This document shows positions 10,337-22,903 of a DNA stretch of 64,000 bases, in pieces (the stretch's first letter is position 1; every line of letters starts with the position of its first letter). This DNA is from Physcia stellaris (lineage: Eukaryota > Ascomycota > Lecanoromycetes > Caliciales > Physciaceae). The notes beneath the pieces were generated by a model. That model saw only the letters and a program-made list of their open reading frames with translations. It searched no databases and had not been told where the DNA came from. The stretch covers positions 62,001 through 126,000 of the forward strand of contig JABSSW010000057.1 of assembly GCA_018902385.1 (NCBI GenBank), read 5' to 3'. The translations under genes were made by a program, and so were the position numbers.

Positions 10337-11220
10337 TCACCGTTGAGAGGCACCCTGTGGCTGTAAATTCTTCTTAGCTATGTTTGGCTTAGAGATCGGT
10401 CTTTGGTATGGCCTGACTGCCTGTGATTGACTTGGTGAGCTTGTGGAATTCGCCACTATCGGCTGTGCGACAGCTCTTTGATCTGTGCGAAGTACGACAG
10501 CCTTGAGAGGCCGTTGCTGCGGAGTCACGGTCTTTGGTATACAATCAATACCATGCTCAATCCAGTTCCAACCTTCGGGACCAAATCTGCATATTATCTT
10601 TGAGCGAATGTTTTGAAGAGGAATCGCACCCAGCTCGTTGCCCGAATCGCCCGAACCCTTTTGGTTATCGCCCAAAACCCAGCAGTGTCCGTCTGGGGTC
10701 TGAGGCCTCATCAGCAAAGTTCTTGTCAAACAATACAATTCTCGGCGCGATCATACAATATACCTGGACCATCGTGACAGATAACTCAATCTTCGGATAC
10801 CTGAATGTCCGGCGAACCCCACAATTCTCTTATTGAGGAGCATAGGTTCTCCTGAGGACTCTTTTTGGTAGGATGGGTAATGACGACCATGTCTCCTATT
10901 TGAACATCTCGGCCACCCTGATACCAACAGAAATTTAAGCTATATTCATCTCGACCTGTCATAGTAGGCCAATTTGAGGTTCCAGTAGAGCCAGCCAAAA
11001 TCGCACGACCCCCTAGCAGCTGATTGATTTGACGCCGAGATTGCACCAACCGCTCGAACAGTTGCTGGTAAAGGCCCTCTCTTGCGCGCTGTTTTGTGCC
11101 AGGTTTTCCAACACGTTTCGGCGTCTGATATGGCAAGAAACGCTTGGTGAGATATTTGAATGCATCAAATAGGAAAGATGCTTCGAGCGGCGCCGACGGT
11201 ACAGCACGGTCCTCTATTCT
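10337..11220 (-). CDS. S26 signal-peptidase-like protein (mitochondrial inner membrane protease type), apparently frameshifted
   Basis: Conserved core of a leader peptidase S26 protein. Visible blocks in order: STGTSNWPTMTG (family G-x-S-x-x-PT box with the catalytic Ser), VQIGDMVVITHPTKK, NKRIVGFAGH (catalytic Lys box) and PDGHCWVLGDNQKGSGDSG (the GDN-x-S-x-DS box). A poorly conserved Pro/Gln/Ser tail follows. Two things are odd. The THPTKK block and the NKRIVGFAGH block lie in different frames, and one extra base in the A5 run near 10864 would join them. The Lys box reaches the GDN box only by removing a 42-nt intron (10763-10722). The 5' end is unresolved: an ATG at 11470 opens a plausible short exon (MLSYKTSLLESYLSRLLQVA) that I could not splice to the core. 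It is either a decaying paralogue of IMP1/IMP2 or an intact gene with a base-call error. Confidence 0.6.
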
Positions 11221-11722
11221 AGGCGCAGCGACTTTCTTCGCACCTGTGTACCCTGATGCTCTCAGGGTCTATGGACACGTCAGACTTATCAGGAGATCCT
11301 AATGGTAGCCGACGATATCCTCGAGATGAATACACTAACCCGGGAAATGCTCAATTGTCTGATTCTGCTTCTTTCAAAGCTTTGGTGAACGACGCGGCAA
11401 CATGGCTGTATGCCACCTGTAGCAACCTGCTTAAGTACGACTCGAGAAGAGAAGTCTTGTAGGATAACATGTCGGAGGCCTCCCATCGCGTGCGTGGATC
11501 ATTGCGTCGATGCAGTCATACATCTGAATCGGTCCTCTGTGCGATCAACCGCAAGAGGACACCGCCCACAGATGGGCGAGTGAATTCGAGATCAGGATTA
11601 TTTTGTGTGGATGCTCAACCACAAAGGTGACAAGTGCCTGAGGAAAAGACGGACGTGAGGTGGTAAACGTGGGGTTAGACGCCCTTGATTATGCTGTGTA
11701 ACCCAACATGCATCCCTTGCGC
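11221..11722. other. Unresolved 5' region of the S26-like gene
   Basis: May hold upstream exon(s) of the S26-like gene on the minus strand (ATG at 11470). No frame could be carried through to the conserved core. Nothing else seen. Confidence 0.3.
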
Positions 11723-12175
11723 CTAGATCTCTGTCAATTCGCTCGGAAAGGCAGGTGTCCAGGCCTTTACCTTTGACTCGGAAAACGCGTTCGGATCATG
11801 CTCAAAGTCAGCCTCTTCACCAGATCCAGTCCTCAAGTGTACTAGGACGGTATCTTCAAGAGTTTTCGACAACCACCCCCCGGGGACAAAAGCCTCTATG
11901 TCTTTCGCACACCTGGAAAACCCACGACTGGGATCTCCCACTCCCATAATTAAGGGGTGTTTTGCGAGTTGGCGCCACCAGCGAGCTTCAGGGATGGGGA
12001 TACATGAAAGGCTCGTGCTGTAGACATCAAGCAAGCTAATGGGTCTAAGATCTGGCAACAAGAGTCCATTTGCAGTGGCAAATCCATTTACTATCAGCTC
12101 CTTGGTCCTTTTGATAAAGACTTTGAGTTTTGGTCCGAAGTATAAGATGTGTATCATAAACTGCGGGCTGTGCAT
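11723..12175 (-). CDS. Hypothetical 150-residue protein
   Basis: Continuous frame from an ATG at 12175 to a stop at 11723. The composition is protein-like (HPLIMGVGDPSRGFSRC, EAFVPGGWLSKTLEDTVLVH), but I recognise no family, signal peptide or membrane segment. No intron is evident. It could be a fragment of an older gene, or an open frame by chance. Confidence 0.3.
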   Translation of the reverse strand: MHSPQFMIHILYFGPKLKVFIKRTKELIVNGFATANGLLLPDLRPISLLDVYSTSLSCIPIPEARWWRQLAKHPLIMGVGDPSRGFSRCAKDIEAFVPGGWLSKTLEDTVLVHLRTGSGEEADFEHDPNAFSESKVKAWTPAFPSELTEI

Positions 12176-13798
12176 AGTCCGTGAATAGACTTATTCGCCG
12201 AATCGTAAGGTAACCTAGCTCAATCAGTCAGCCAATAATCTGTAGAGGGCTGAAGGTCCAGAGAAATGGAAAGACCCCAGTGCAGATAGGACGGAAAGCC
12301 TCAATCTCTCGAAAAGTGCAGGCCTTTACTGTAGTCCGTGGATCTCACTATATCCTGGAGCTTCTTCTTCCCACAGAACGAGGATTTCAGCACATTGATA
12401 AGAAGAAATGATGGTGTATATTCTATCCAAACTTCCACGGTTGCAAATATCGATCGTCGGACATTGCATCTAATGTTAGTAGATTTTCATGAGCGTGCCA
12501 TCGTCAGCCGAGACTCGTGACTGTTAAAATAACAGATGCTCGTGTCACTCCGCGTGTTAGTCGTGTCCGCTGACCAACAAAGATATACACTTGTAGGTAA
12601 ATCCGGGAGGTTGGGGGAGGTTGTGGTTTAGTTTACGTTCATCATCAGCATTCTTTGCTTAAGTCTGCATCAGAACCGAAGTGCGTCGCCAACGCATGGG
12701 ATATCACATCAAAAGACTATAATCGTCAACATAAATATATGTGATGAGAAACGGCTGAGAACTCGTTCGGATGATGGAAGAAAATGGACATCTTTTGTTA
12801 GAACGGAAAGATAGGTTTCATGGTCATCAGCATACCCAACTCGCTGGCAAACATGACCTAAGTCCAACACCTAAAATTTTCTAAATGTGCCGTTTGCACC
12901 ATGCTTTCTCCAGATCTTTCGCAGGACGTCAACTCAATGCTACTGATGCGTTGTGGGGAGGCTCCCTGGATTTAGTGTGGAAACAGTCAAATACTCATCA
13001 CTTTGAGTGACTCGGTCATTTTCGATTAATACTAATCATTGAGTTAGTAACAAAATGAATATCGGAAAGGGTGGTACTTAGTAAACAGAATGGCAAGCAC
13101 TGTCTCTTGCCACCGAATTCTGATAAGCCACTTACGTCATTGAGCACTGGAGTACGAGGCTTCAATTGGATTGATGTCGTCTAGACTTCGCTCCCATACG
13201 TCAGTCAAATGCTGATGGGGCATCGACGCTCCCTCGTGATCCCACAATCTAGCTGCACGCGGCACCGTTCAGATGGGAGTACAAATCGGAATACAGGAGC
13301 CAAGTGGCAGCCTTTCATACATGGAACAACTACCGGGGTGCTTACTTTCTGCCCACACTACTCAACAATGGTTGGTGATTTATCCTCGTTCCGGCTCATT
13401 GGTGGAAGATACTGTCCTGGGAATTCATCCCGACTACCGCGGACAAGTGCACAATCACCGAGACTGGCTACTATCATTATCGCGGGGTAGATGCAAAAGC
13501 GTGGGTCATGCATGTCGAGCCCAGTCATACAGCAGCTGGATCCAACCAGGCTGTCACACAGACAGGGCGCTGGCGACATGCCCACCCACCACTCCCGTAC
13601 AGGCACACTAAGTCAAACGACTGCCATTATGTGCGTGAATTTGTTTGAACAGGTGACGCCCCGCCTTGTGGTATTTGGCAGACAGTTCCAGTTCTTGATC
13701 TTGATGGACGTCATGTTGAGACTTCTTCCAGCCATAAAGTGATATCTGTATTTGCATACCATTGGGCTCTAGCATTTTGGTGCTCGCTGTGATGCAGA
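12176..13798. other. Intergenic region, 1.6 kb, upstream of NRPS-like gene
   Basis: The promoter of the A-T-R gene should lie at the right end. Overlapping open frames at 13209-13742 run on both strands and look like chance. No repeats noticed. Confidence 0.4.
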
Positions 13799-16700
13799 AT
13801 GTCATATCAACATAGCAAAGAGGGTAGGCCCCCATATGGACGAAGACTACTACCGTGTGTCCTGGACGATGAGGCTGCGCTCAACCCCGAAAGGGTGTTT
13901 GCGATAGTTCCTCGATCAGACGACCTGTCCCAAGGATTCAACGACGTCGCCTTTGCTCAAATGGCCAATGCCGTGAATTACCTCGCAGGTAGACTTCAAG
14001 CGCTATTTGGCCCCAAACCAGAACACCACTTTGAGACGCTTACCTACATCGGCATTTCTGACCTTCGATACAATGTGGTATTCTATGCTGCGGTAAAAGC
14101 AGGCTATAAGGTTCGTTAAAATACAAACGTCAAAGAGTTCCACAGTCCTGCCTGCGTATACTGAATTGTTTCGATAGGTATTTTTTCCTTCGCCCCGAAA
14201 CCCTACCGCAACCAACCTCTTGTTAATGGAAGAAACGAAATCCACCAAAATCCTGTATGCCAAAGAAATGATGGGAATTGTGAACCAATTGTGCGCTTCT
14301 AATGTCGACCTCCTCACAGCAAATATCGAATCGTTGAAGGATCTTCTAGAAGCTCAGCCGTCTACCTTTCAGTACCGGCCGAGCTTTAGCCAGGCTGTTG
14401 GACATCCTGTAGTCGTTTTACACTCTTCAGGCTCGACGGGCAATCCAAAGCCGGTCGTCATGAAACATGGTACATTTACAAGTATGGACAATGACCGCAA
14501 TTTTCCTACGGTACCTGGCCGTAAAAACCACGACGCGACTGTTTTCGATTTCGACGGGAACCGCGGTCGAATCTTCGAGCCCTTCCCTCCGTTCCATGTG
14601 GGTGGATTCTTCTACAAGATAGTGACCCCTCTCTATACCAACGCCGTCCCTGTTTTTGGACCGCCTCTCAGACCCCCCAGTGGAGCGCTTGTGGCAGAGA
14701 TCATGCGGCAACAAAGAATTCGGGGATGTGTTCTTCCACCGTCTGTCGCCGAGCAATTACTGCATGAGCCAGACGGTCTCGATATCATCAAAGGAGTCGA
14801 CATATTTTGTTATGCCGGTGGACCGCTTTCTCAGGCCGCAGGTGATGCTATCAGTGCGGTAACGAACTTGTGTCAATTCTATGGCTCAACCGAAATGGGT
14901 CAGGTCAGACAGTTGTTGCCTCGACGAGAAGACTGGTCGTACATGGAATTTCATCCACATGCTAAATTAGAATTCCAGCCCTTCGACGATGGAGCCTATG
15001 AGCTCGTAGTTTTTGCAGATGCATCGACAGCGGACAGCAGTTCACTCAATCACAACTATCCGGGATTGGAGGTGTGGCGTACTAAAGATCTATTCAAGCC
15101 ACATCCCACCAAAAAAGACCTCTGGCGTTTTCATGGCCGTGTGGATGATATCATTGTTCTTTCTAGCGGCGAGAAGTTGAATCCAATACCCATGGAAAAT
15201 CATCTACAAGGCTTGCCAAGTATCTCAGGAGCCCAGGTAATTGGTCAGGGTCGCTTTCAGCCTGCTCTTCTGTTAGAAGCCAAGACTTCAAGCCAAGCTA
15301 CTAACGAGGATCTCATTGACCAAATGTGGCCTGCGATCGAGGTGGCAAATGAGAAGATGCCCAGCCACGGCCGCGTTGCTCGCTCAAAGGTCATGTTCGC
15401 TAGAGTGGATAAACCATTCATCCGTGCTGGTAAAGGTACCATTATACGGAGGTTGAACGAAGCCGCATACAGAGAAGAGTTGGACAAGCTCTACGACAGC
15501 AGACCTCAGAAGCATCTTTCGCAGTCCAGGGAGCTTGTCGCAACGGCTTTCAAGTTGAATTCAGTAAAAGAACATGTCCGATCGATATTCCCCTCTTCGC
15601 TTCAAGCCAATAAGCTCCACGACCTTGATAATCTTTACTTGTGTGGCCTGGACTCCATAAAGACAGTAGAGGCTTTGGAAGCGTTGAAGTCCAGCCTGCT
15701 TTCTCATCGGGCAGCTTCAGATCTAGCCTGGCTTTCGCTAGAAACATTCTACGAGAACCCTTCCATACAACAGCTGTCACAAGTTATACTTGCCTTTCTG
15801 AATGATGGCCATGTACCATCAAAGAAGGACCGTGTTGCTAAGATGGCGGAGACATTGGAGAGGTTTACACAGTCATTGGGATCCCCTACGGAAAAATTAC
15901 CAAACCCTAACACATCCAGCGACCTTTGTGTTGCTATCACAGGCACAACAGGATCACTTGGTAGCTATGTTCTCAGCAACTATATCCAAGATCCACGGAT
16001 CACCAAAATATTCTGTCTCAATCGCTCAAAGACAGCACAGCAGCAATGGGAGGGAAAGTGTTCAAGCACCAATGGCAGTCCAAGCAGTGGCATCAATAAG
16101 CTGCATTTCCTTACCGTTGACTTTGCTCAGACCAATCTAGGATTGAGTCCTAGTGACTACGCAAAAGTCACTGCAGAGTGTGATTTTATCGTGCATACAG
16201 CCTGGAAAGTGGATTTCAACCAGGATCTCTCTTCTTTCGAGGACAACATCCAGAGCGTCCGAACGTTCATCGATTGGAGCATCTCAAGCCCCCGTCGACC
16301 CAGGATTCTCCTAGTTTCCTCGATAAGCTCTGTAGGACCATGGAACCCTACCTATCAAGACACAGGAATCCCCGAGGCTGCTGTTGAAGATTTGAACGCA
16401 GCTTTGGACTTTGGTTACAGTGAATCCAAACAAGTGGCCGAGAGATTACTGGATAAAGCTGCACACGCAGCCAAGGTCCCCGTCAGTATCCTGCGAGTTG
16501 GACAGATTGGAGGCCCAAGCACGAAAACCCAGACAAAGTGGACCGAACGAGAACTAGTGCCATCGATGCTGAAGACGTCCAAGTCCCTCGGCCTTCTTCC
16601 CACAAACATGCCTCCCGTGGACTGGATCCCTGTCGATGTAGTCGCCACGATAATAGCGGAGATCTCGTTTAGTACCGTGGGTGACCTGTCCACACCTCAA

Positions 16701-17018
16701 TACTACAATATCGTCAACCCGAATCCGGTACCTTGGCCAACGTATCAAGAGGTCATGAAAACATACTGTGGACCCCATGTACAAGCAGTTCCGTTATCTG
16801 AATGGATACAGAAGCTGCAGACCTTTGATGCGGCCGACGTGGATCAGTTGGCGGCGAAGCCTGCGCTCAAGTTGCTGAAGTCCTTCTCGTATCTTGCATC
16901 CCGGGGACCTACCGTCACGTTCCAAACGTCACGGAGCGTTCATGCGAGCAAAACCATGGCAGAGCTGGAGCCGGTTAGTCAGGACTTGATGCAAACCTGG
17001 TTAGAGCAGAGCGGATAG
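13799..17018 (+). CDS. NRPS-like carboxylate reductase, A-T-R architecture
   Basis: Predicted to adenylate a carboxylic or amino acid, load it on its own phosphopantetheine arm and release it reductively as aldehyde or alcohol. Two exons, 13799-14110 and 14178-17018 (67-nt phase-0 intron), give 1050 residues. Adenylation domain (about 20-520): A3 LHSSGSTGNPKPVVMKHG near 184-201, A5 FYGSTEMGQ near 340, A7/A8 WRFHGRVDDIIVLSSGEKLN near 417-436. Carrier domain (about 540-640) with phosphopantetheine Ser in LCGLDSIKTVEAL near 595. Thioester reductase (about 680-1050), a short-chain-dehydrogenase fold, with NAD(P)-binding ITGTTGSLGSYVL near 690 and the YSESK Tyr/Lys pair near 852. There is no condensation domain. 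This is the layout of the fungal A-T-R enzymes, which include aryl-acid reductases and the LnaA/LnbA type; substrate cannot be read here. No P450, oxidase or regulator sits beside it, so no cluster is evident. Confidence 0.93.
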
Positions 17019-17948
17019 CTTTAGATGGATGAGGAAGCATGATCTGAGAGATCGGAAGTTTGGTGTCCAATATTGCCAATGGAAAACCATGGCCTAACGA
17101 GAACGTACAGTATTTACCATTGGCTGGGGATTGATTCGGCGGATCAATCCGCTCACATGACACTGTCAAGAAGCCCTCGATAGCAAATTATCTGAGAATT
17201 AGCAGCAGTAATCACACCTAGAGTGTTTCGCTGCTTGACACCCCTTAGGGACGAAAATTTATGCTGGACTTACCGCATCCATCATCTGAAAAGCAGTTCA
17301 AATACGAGAAGGTGCCAGCGCTCAACCACCACGCATCCTAGTCGCGGAGATCACGGTCCCATCTCCTGGTCCTATCAACCAAGGACTCGCCCCTCCCTAA
17401 TTCCACCTCGCCTTACGTGTTTCTTTGACTTCAACACCCACCTCTGTGTCTTCTTCCTGGGTACATTCGTTTGTCATTCTATCGACTGAGTTCCATATCT
17501 TAATCGATCCAACGTTTGAAAGCCGATCATATGTAAAGTGTCCCATTCACAGCACGACTAATCCTTTCCAAGTAGCTTGTATCCTTTTTTTTTCATTGGT
17601 TCTAGTTTTCAGAGTTTCTGGGAGTATGTAGTGTGGTTCCCTGGGTAAGATGGCGGGCGCTGTGCTTTACGTGGAGGGCGAAGGGTCTTGGTTGGATCGC
17701 CGGCTGCATTTATTGACCTATGGTTTCTGGAGTGTGGGTTTGGGTTTGATATACAACAGCTCTCCGAGAGTGGAGAGGTAGAAACTGAGAAATATGACAC
17801 TGCTCTTATAACCATGATCTCGCTCGTCCTCTCCTAGATAAGCAAACACATATTCCACTGCTCCCACAAGTCCTTCCCAAGCGATAAGCAAAAACATATT
17901 CTATCCTAACCCGCATTCTCCCCCTCCCCATCCTCTCCCCCCCGACCC
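17019..17948. other. Convergent intergenic region, 0.9 kb
   Basis: Lies between the A-T-R gene and the 3' end of the zinc-finger gene. CT-rich towards the right. Short frames at 17223-17815 are unsupported. No repeat seen. Confidence 0.4.
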
Positions 17949-19547
17949 CTACCCCATCCACTCCCCCACCCCCACCTCCTCAACCCGATGCGCCTCCTCC
18001 TCAAACCGACACTTGCGCCCCCGTTCCCCACACCTCGGATACGGACACACATGCCCAAGCACACAATTCCGATTCCGACACCCACTACCCAATCGACACG
18101 GAATACCCCTCATACCCCTGACCATCGCCAGCCTGACATCATCCTCCACGTCGCGATGCGAGAACATGCATTCTGCGCCGAGGTGGCAGTGGCCGAGGAG
18201 GTGGTGGTCGTTGCAGAGCTTTTCGGAGGGGTGCGACTGGATGCGGGTTATGTAGGCCCAGCCGGCGGGGGTGGTGGGGGGGAGGGGCGCGTCGAGGCGT
18301 TGGGCGTGTGCGTTTAGGAGGATTGGGGTGGGGAAGAAGGGGTGGGGGTTGTGGTGGTGGGGGAGTCTGGTGGTGGGGGTGGGGGAGGGGGTGGTTTTGA
18401 TCGGGGAGGCGAGGGCGGTGCGGGTTGGTGGTGGGTTTGGGTGGGAGGAGTGTTGTTGGTCTCGATTGGGGGTGGGTCTTCGGTGATGAAGATGGAGGGG
18501 AAGGTGACGACGTTGGGACTCGGCTTGAGCGAGGTTTGGGGTTGGAAAGGTTGGATCAGTGTTAGGATAGGAGGGGTGCCGCTTGCGGTTTCCAGCAATC
18601 CCAGGTCTGTGTCGGTGATGTCGTCGCCAAGCAGGACATGAGTAAAGTTGCCGATGCTAACATATGAATTCAAATCCCCTATGATCGTGATCGCGTAAGT
18701 AACCTTCTCTGATCGGAACTGTATACTGGAGCTCAGAGCGATCTCTCACCTCTTATCTTGCCATATATGTACGCAGAGCTGACATCGACCATCTGAAATA
18801 GCGGACTTTGGTTGAGCCCCTGGATGAATGGACGCAGCGCCTTTTTATCTAGCCCGGACCCTAGATTTGGGAATTTCCACAGCAGCCAACCAACATCGAT
18901 GTAAATGCGGACAAATATTTCGCAGTCGGCGTTGACATTGTGAGGCTTGGAAATGCATTGCACGATAGCTTTACGCAGCCACTGAGCAGCTTCCACGCCG
19001 CCAGTGGCTCCTTGTTCTATCAATTCTGGACGAAACTAGGGGTTTTCTGTTAAGTGTGAAGCTCTTTGCACTTTATGGGGAATTCAAAAGCTTACCACGC
19101 ATTTGTTGCCATCTATGAGAACGAGCACGACTGATTTTGTGCCCTTCGCGGTGATCCGAGATATTAGTGACTGCATTGATATCTGTGGAGAAAACGTTTC
19201 GACTCACGTTCTTGTCGGCAACTAATTCTCTATCTGCCTTGAAGCGCTCTTTCTTCCTGTCTGCGAAATCAGGATCGTCATAGATCTCTGTGTTCAGGTA
19301 TTCGATGTTTTGCTTGAGACAGCGATTTTCATAAATGAGTTCCTATCACCTTTCGTTCAATCTTGCTTTCATCCGTACAGATGAACATACTTATCCATGT
19401 ACGTACTTTCATCAAGCGGTCTCTGTCATCGTCGGACTTGAGAAAGCTTTCGAACCAACTGGGTAGCTCATTGGCGGGGTCATCGTCATTGCGCGCCCTG
19501 CTACCTCTCAGGTCATCGAGAGAGGATGAGGCTGGACGTTTTGTCAT
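17949..19547 (-). CDS. CCCH zinc-finger protein (DUF7923-like family), one apparent frame break
   Basis: Five exons: 19547-19407, 19342-19208, 19182-19096, 19035-18750 and 18678-17949; the first four joins are clean. The N-terminus has a short coiled region (ELIYENRCLKQNIEYLN). The central globular domain (SVVLVLIDGNKC ... IFVRIYIDVGWLLW ... FTHVLLGDDITDTDLG ... VTFPSIFI) matches the DUF7923 type, with a Pro-rich linker after it. The end carries two zinc fingers: C-x8-C-x5-C-x3-H (LCNDHHLLGHCHLGAECMFSH, first residue Leu) and a Cys/His cluster, CRLGSGCRNRNCVLGH, plus CGERGRKC. Such proteins are usually annotated as CCCH nucleic-acid-binding; the actual role is unknown. The Pro-rich linker and the zinc fingers are in different frames, and the switch falls in a C-rich tract (about 18310-18400) with no usable donor. 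A homopolymer base error there is the simplest reading, real damage the alternative. Confidence 0.75.
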
Positions 19548-20285
19548 CCTTTGATAGCAGATGATGCTTGATCCTTCGAATCAGCATTGTGTGATTGACA
19601 CGATTACTCCGAAGATGAAGGAGGGGAAAGCGATAAATAGCAATCGTCAAACACGAGGGCAGGTATAACCGTAACCCTAACTGCGCTAATGTTTCGGGAC
19701 CTGTAGGTCTAAATTTAGGGGCATCTCAGGCTGTTGGATACTTGGATTTTGTATGAAGAAGACGGCACTGGGAACCTAAAAAACATGATATCATAGCAAT
19801 CTAATAAGCATAGCTGATTTATCATATTCAATTCAGACAAGAATAATGTGCTGTATCTATCTCCATAATGACCAGTCTAAAGCCCTCTGTAGTAACATAT
19901 TGTGCTTGGACAACTGTGCAATCGACGTCTCTCTTTTCGTCGAAGCAAACGCACAACGCTTGCCTGCAGGAGCTCTCGGGATCTTCAGCGGCCAATAGGT
20001 AATAAACCAAGAATGATCATAGGTACCCGGTAGTATCCCACGCAAGCACTAAATCAAAGCAAAATGGTAGAAAGGTGCCATCCAGGCATTGAAAGAACGT
20101 AATCATGGCAACAGCCATAATAGGGGCAGAAATAACCAATAAATTAAGGAAACGAGCGCTAGGCCCTCTAATTATCTGCGCGCTATGCCAGATGACGGCC
20201 GCCTGCGTGTGAACCCGGCGAATCATTTGAGATCGCCTTTGAATGTAGTTGCTGCCCAGTTATTGCCAGTGATATGGAATAAGCT
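19548..20285. other. Intergenic region, 0.74 kb
   Basis: Promoter side of the zinc-finger gene and 3' flank of the next minus-strand gene. No supported gene or repeat. Confidence 0.4.
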
Positions 20286-22903
20286 TCAAACCCAACCAGG
20301 CGGCCTGTGAATAACCTGAGGTTTGCTGGTCTTCCACGGGTTATTGGACCCGCTCAATGGACTCTCATCCAGCTGCGCCGATTCCGGCACTTTAGGCAGA
20401 CTCTTGTCACTACCGGATGCCTTCTGGACTCTGTCATCTTGCCTCCTCCTGTCTTTTTCCATGTTCCAATTCTGCGGCCTCCAGCTCGGCGCCGCTTTCG
20501 GGGCCTTTGGCAGCCCCCCACCATTTGAGGAAGCTGCCGATTTAGGCGACATGCCTGCTTGCAGTGCAGTACCCGGGGCAGCCTTCTCAGCTGATTTCTG
20601 GCTGGGAACGGGTCCATGGACATACGGCCGCATGAGGTCGAGGGGAGATACTGTCTTATTCTCGTTTTGGGGGCGCTGGAAGGCTTGATTTGTGAGAGTC
20701 TCCAGGACTGGTGCCAGGGCTGCTACTGGAGAATCGGCTTGAGGAATTGAGAGTGGGGGGAGGACTTTCTGGTACATAGGGGGAGGAGTAGCCCATGCCT
20801 GAGGCTGACTCGGGCTGGATTGCTGCGTCTGCGCCTTGGGGTAGCCTTGCGAGGGCAGCAAAGCGTTGCTGTTCATTAGATCGCTGGAGGCACTGGCCCG
20901 CCGTATGTCGGGCCTGTGATTTTTGGGGCTTAATGTAATGGATTCTGTGGAGATTAGAGGTAGCTGGAGGGCTGAGGATGGTGAAGCTTCGATAGGGTCG
21001 AGTGCGTGGTTCAGATAGCTCAGACGTAGTCCAATTTGTACGGTAGCGCTACTTGTTCGAGTCTGAATTGAATCGTTCCGCTCATGTTGGGTGGAAAAGA
21101 GCGGCGCTGGCGGTAAGGGCATCTCGTACTCATCTGTAAAGTGAGAAAATGTGGTGCTTGTGGACATATGTGCTTGTTGTGACGAGGCCGAGGTTGGGAA
21201 GATGCTATAAGCAGAATTGTTGCGAGTCACTTGACGGACTGGTGAGTTTCTCATTTTTGGCGTGACGGGAGAATTAGATTTGGGAGATGGAAAAACCGCA
21301 TGTTGCAGAGGTCCACAGGTGCTGAAGCTGTCGTAGTCTGAGTTCTCAGGAGACTTGACGGAGCTTTTCTCCGACGTAGCAATAATTGAGTTGTTGTCAT
21401 GATCCCCCGCTTGCCAGAGCACCGGGTAGCTTATATGTTCTCGCATATTGAGATCACTAGGACCGAAAACGCGCATTGTACGCTTCTCAGTCCACGGTGT
21501 CTGAGCACTGCGTATTGCGAGTCTGTCCGCATTCGATCGAAGAAATACGTGCATGATCAGATTGATGATCCCATTTATACTGAGTGCAATCTCCGCAATC
21601 TGCGCCGACATTTGGGCTCTAGAGTTGGTTGCAATTTGGATGTAGTAGGGAAGAACGAAGAGCTTATATTCAGTCAAGTCAGAGTCTTCAATTACTGACT
21701 TGGGGAACTCACGATGATCCAGGTATTGGCCACCATATAGTAGACTACTCGAGTAGCCGCGATACGCTCTGCTCTATCCATCTTGACAGTTTTTAGGAGC
21801 TGTACTGTGATGATTATTGCCGCTGTAATGAATAGGAAGAGTAGGCCGGAAGAGACCACGATGGCGAGCTTAAAATATCTCGCCGTCCACCAGATCAACC
21901 CTGTGACGCATGCACCTCTGGTAGGGAAAACATTAGACGCAGCCCACAGGAAGATTGTAAGCGCCACCATCACTGCGAGAGCGGTAGGAATATGCCATCG
22001 ATTACGGCTGGGGAACTTATTTCGTCGTAAAGCTCGGAATGTGGTTTCCATGCCGAATACCATGTTAGTGACTGGTGCAATCCAGATGGCTGGTGAAAAT
22101 TAGCTTGGTCTCCCCTACAATCCATGTCTTCCATACCTGGCCACACAAGCTGGACGGTCCTCACACAACCGTCGAACAGAATAGGAGAAGTATTTAGGCC
22201 CTGAACAGGGATAACCACCACGCTTTGTAGTACCACAGCTCCAGAAACGATGAGCGGGAACATCTCTGCCGGATGTATCTTGAAAAGCCACCCAAGGTAT
22301 TTCCTGTTCGTTGTCAGGTCTTTGCACTCACCTGCCGCGGGGCAAAATTTACTCACTGCTTTTTAGTCTCAAAGTCCCATCTACGGACCGTCCAAGCATC
22401 GAACAATATGTTGGCAATCATTGCGATTGCAGCCGCTAGATTGATAATTGCAAGCACAATAATTGCCGTACGGAACGTTCTTCCTCCTTGAAGTACCCAG
22501 GCGCCATTAATTGTATCAGCCGAGTTGAGATTTGCTCCGCCCCGGAAGGAGTCGCGAGGGTCAGTACCATTACCATCAAAATGATGACCTTCCATTGCTG
22601 CTATGTTACTGGAAAGCGAAAAAGCTGCGTATTAGTATCTTGGTCCACGTACAATCAGCGAGCGATGCATCAAACGAATGTAAAGAAGAGAAAGAGCGTC
22701 ATTAGGAGAGGTCCAGCTCAGAAGATACAGAGTACACCACTGAACCAGTCAGCTTCTACTTGAGAGAATGTGATAAGGGGAACTCGTGAAGAATCCCCTG
22801 GCCATAGTGGGGAGGTCGCATTGACATATGAGAGTTTGGCCGGAGAATTATGCATGAATCCCGGTACCTCGGGAAGGCGCTTGAGGCAGTTGCCGATTAG
22901 CAT
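20286..22903 (-). CDS. Large multi-pass membrane protein with long cytoplasmic tail
   Basis: Core exons 22595-22357, 22303-22137, 22089-21713 and 21662-20286 are clean and code for 719 residues from MEGHHFDGNG. An upstream exon from an ATG at 22903 (MLIGNCLKRLPEVPGFMHNS) to about 22738 can be spliced in frame through LSSNIAAMEGHH. That would add an extracellular N-terminus, but its acceptor is weak, so the true start is 22903 or 22595. About seven hydrophobic segments are seen, e.g. AIIVLAIINLAAAIAMIANI, FPLIVSGAVVLQSVVVIPV, ALAVMVALTIFLWAASNVF, LAIVVSSGLLFLFITAAIII and IAEIALSINGIINLIMHVFL. The last 330 residues are Ser/Pro/Gln-rich and look disordered. The topology resembles fungal seven-helix receptor-like proteins, but I cannot name a ligand or family. 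Confidence 0.8.

Noticed and set aside
13209-13742. Long overlapping frames on both strands just upstream of the A-T-R gene
   Set aside because: They overlap each other, have no family features, and the A-T-R gene starts convincingly at 13799 without them.
18313-18641. Gly-rich plus-strand frames
   Set aside because: They are the mirror image of the Pro-rich linker of the minus-strand CCCH protein, whose zinc fingers prove the coding strand.
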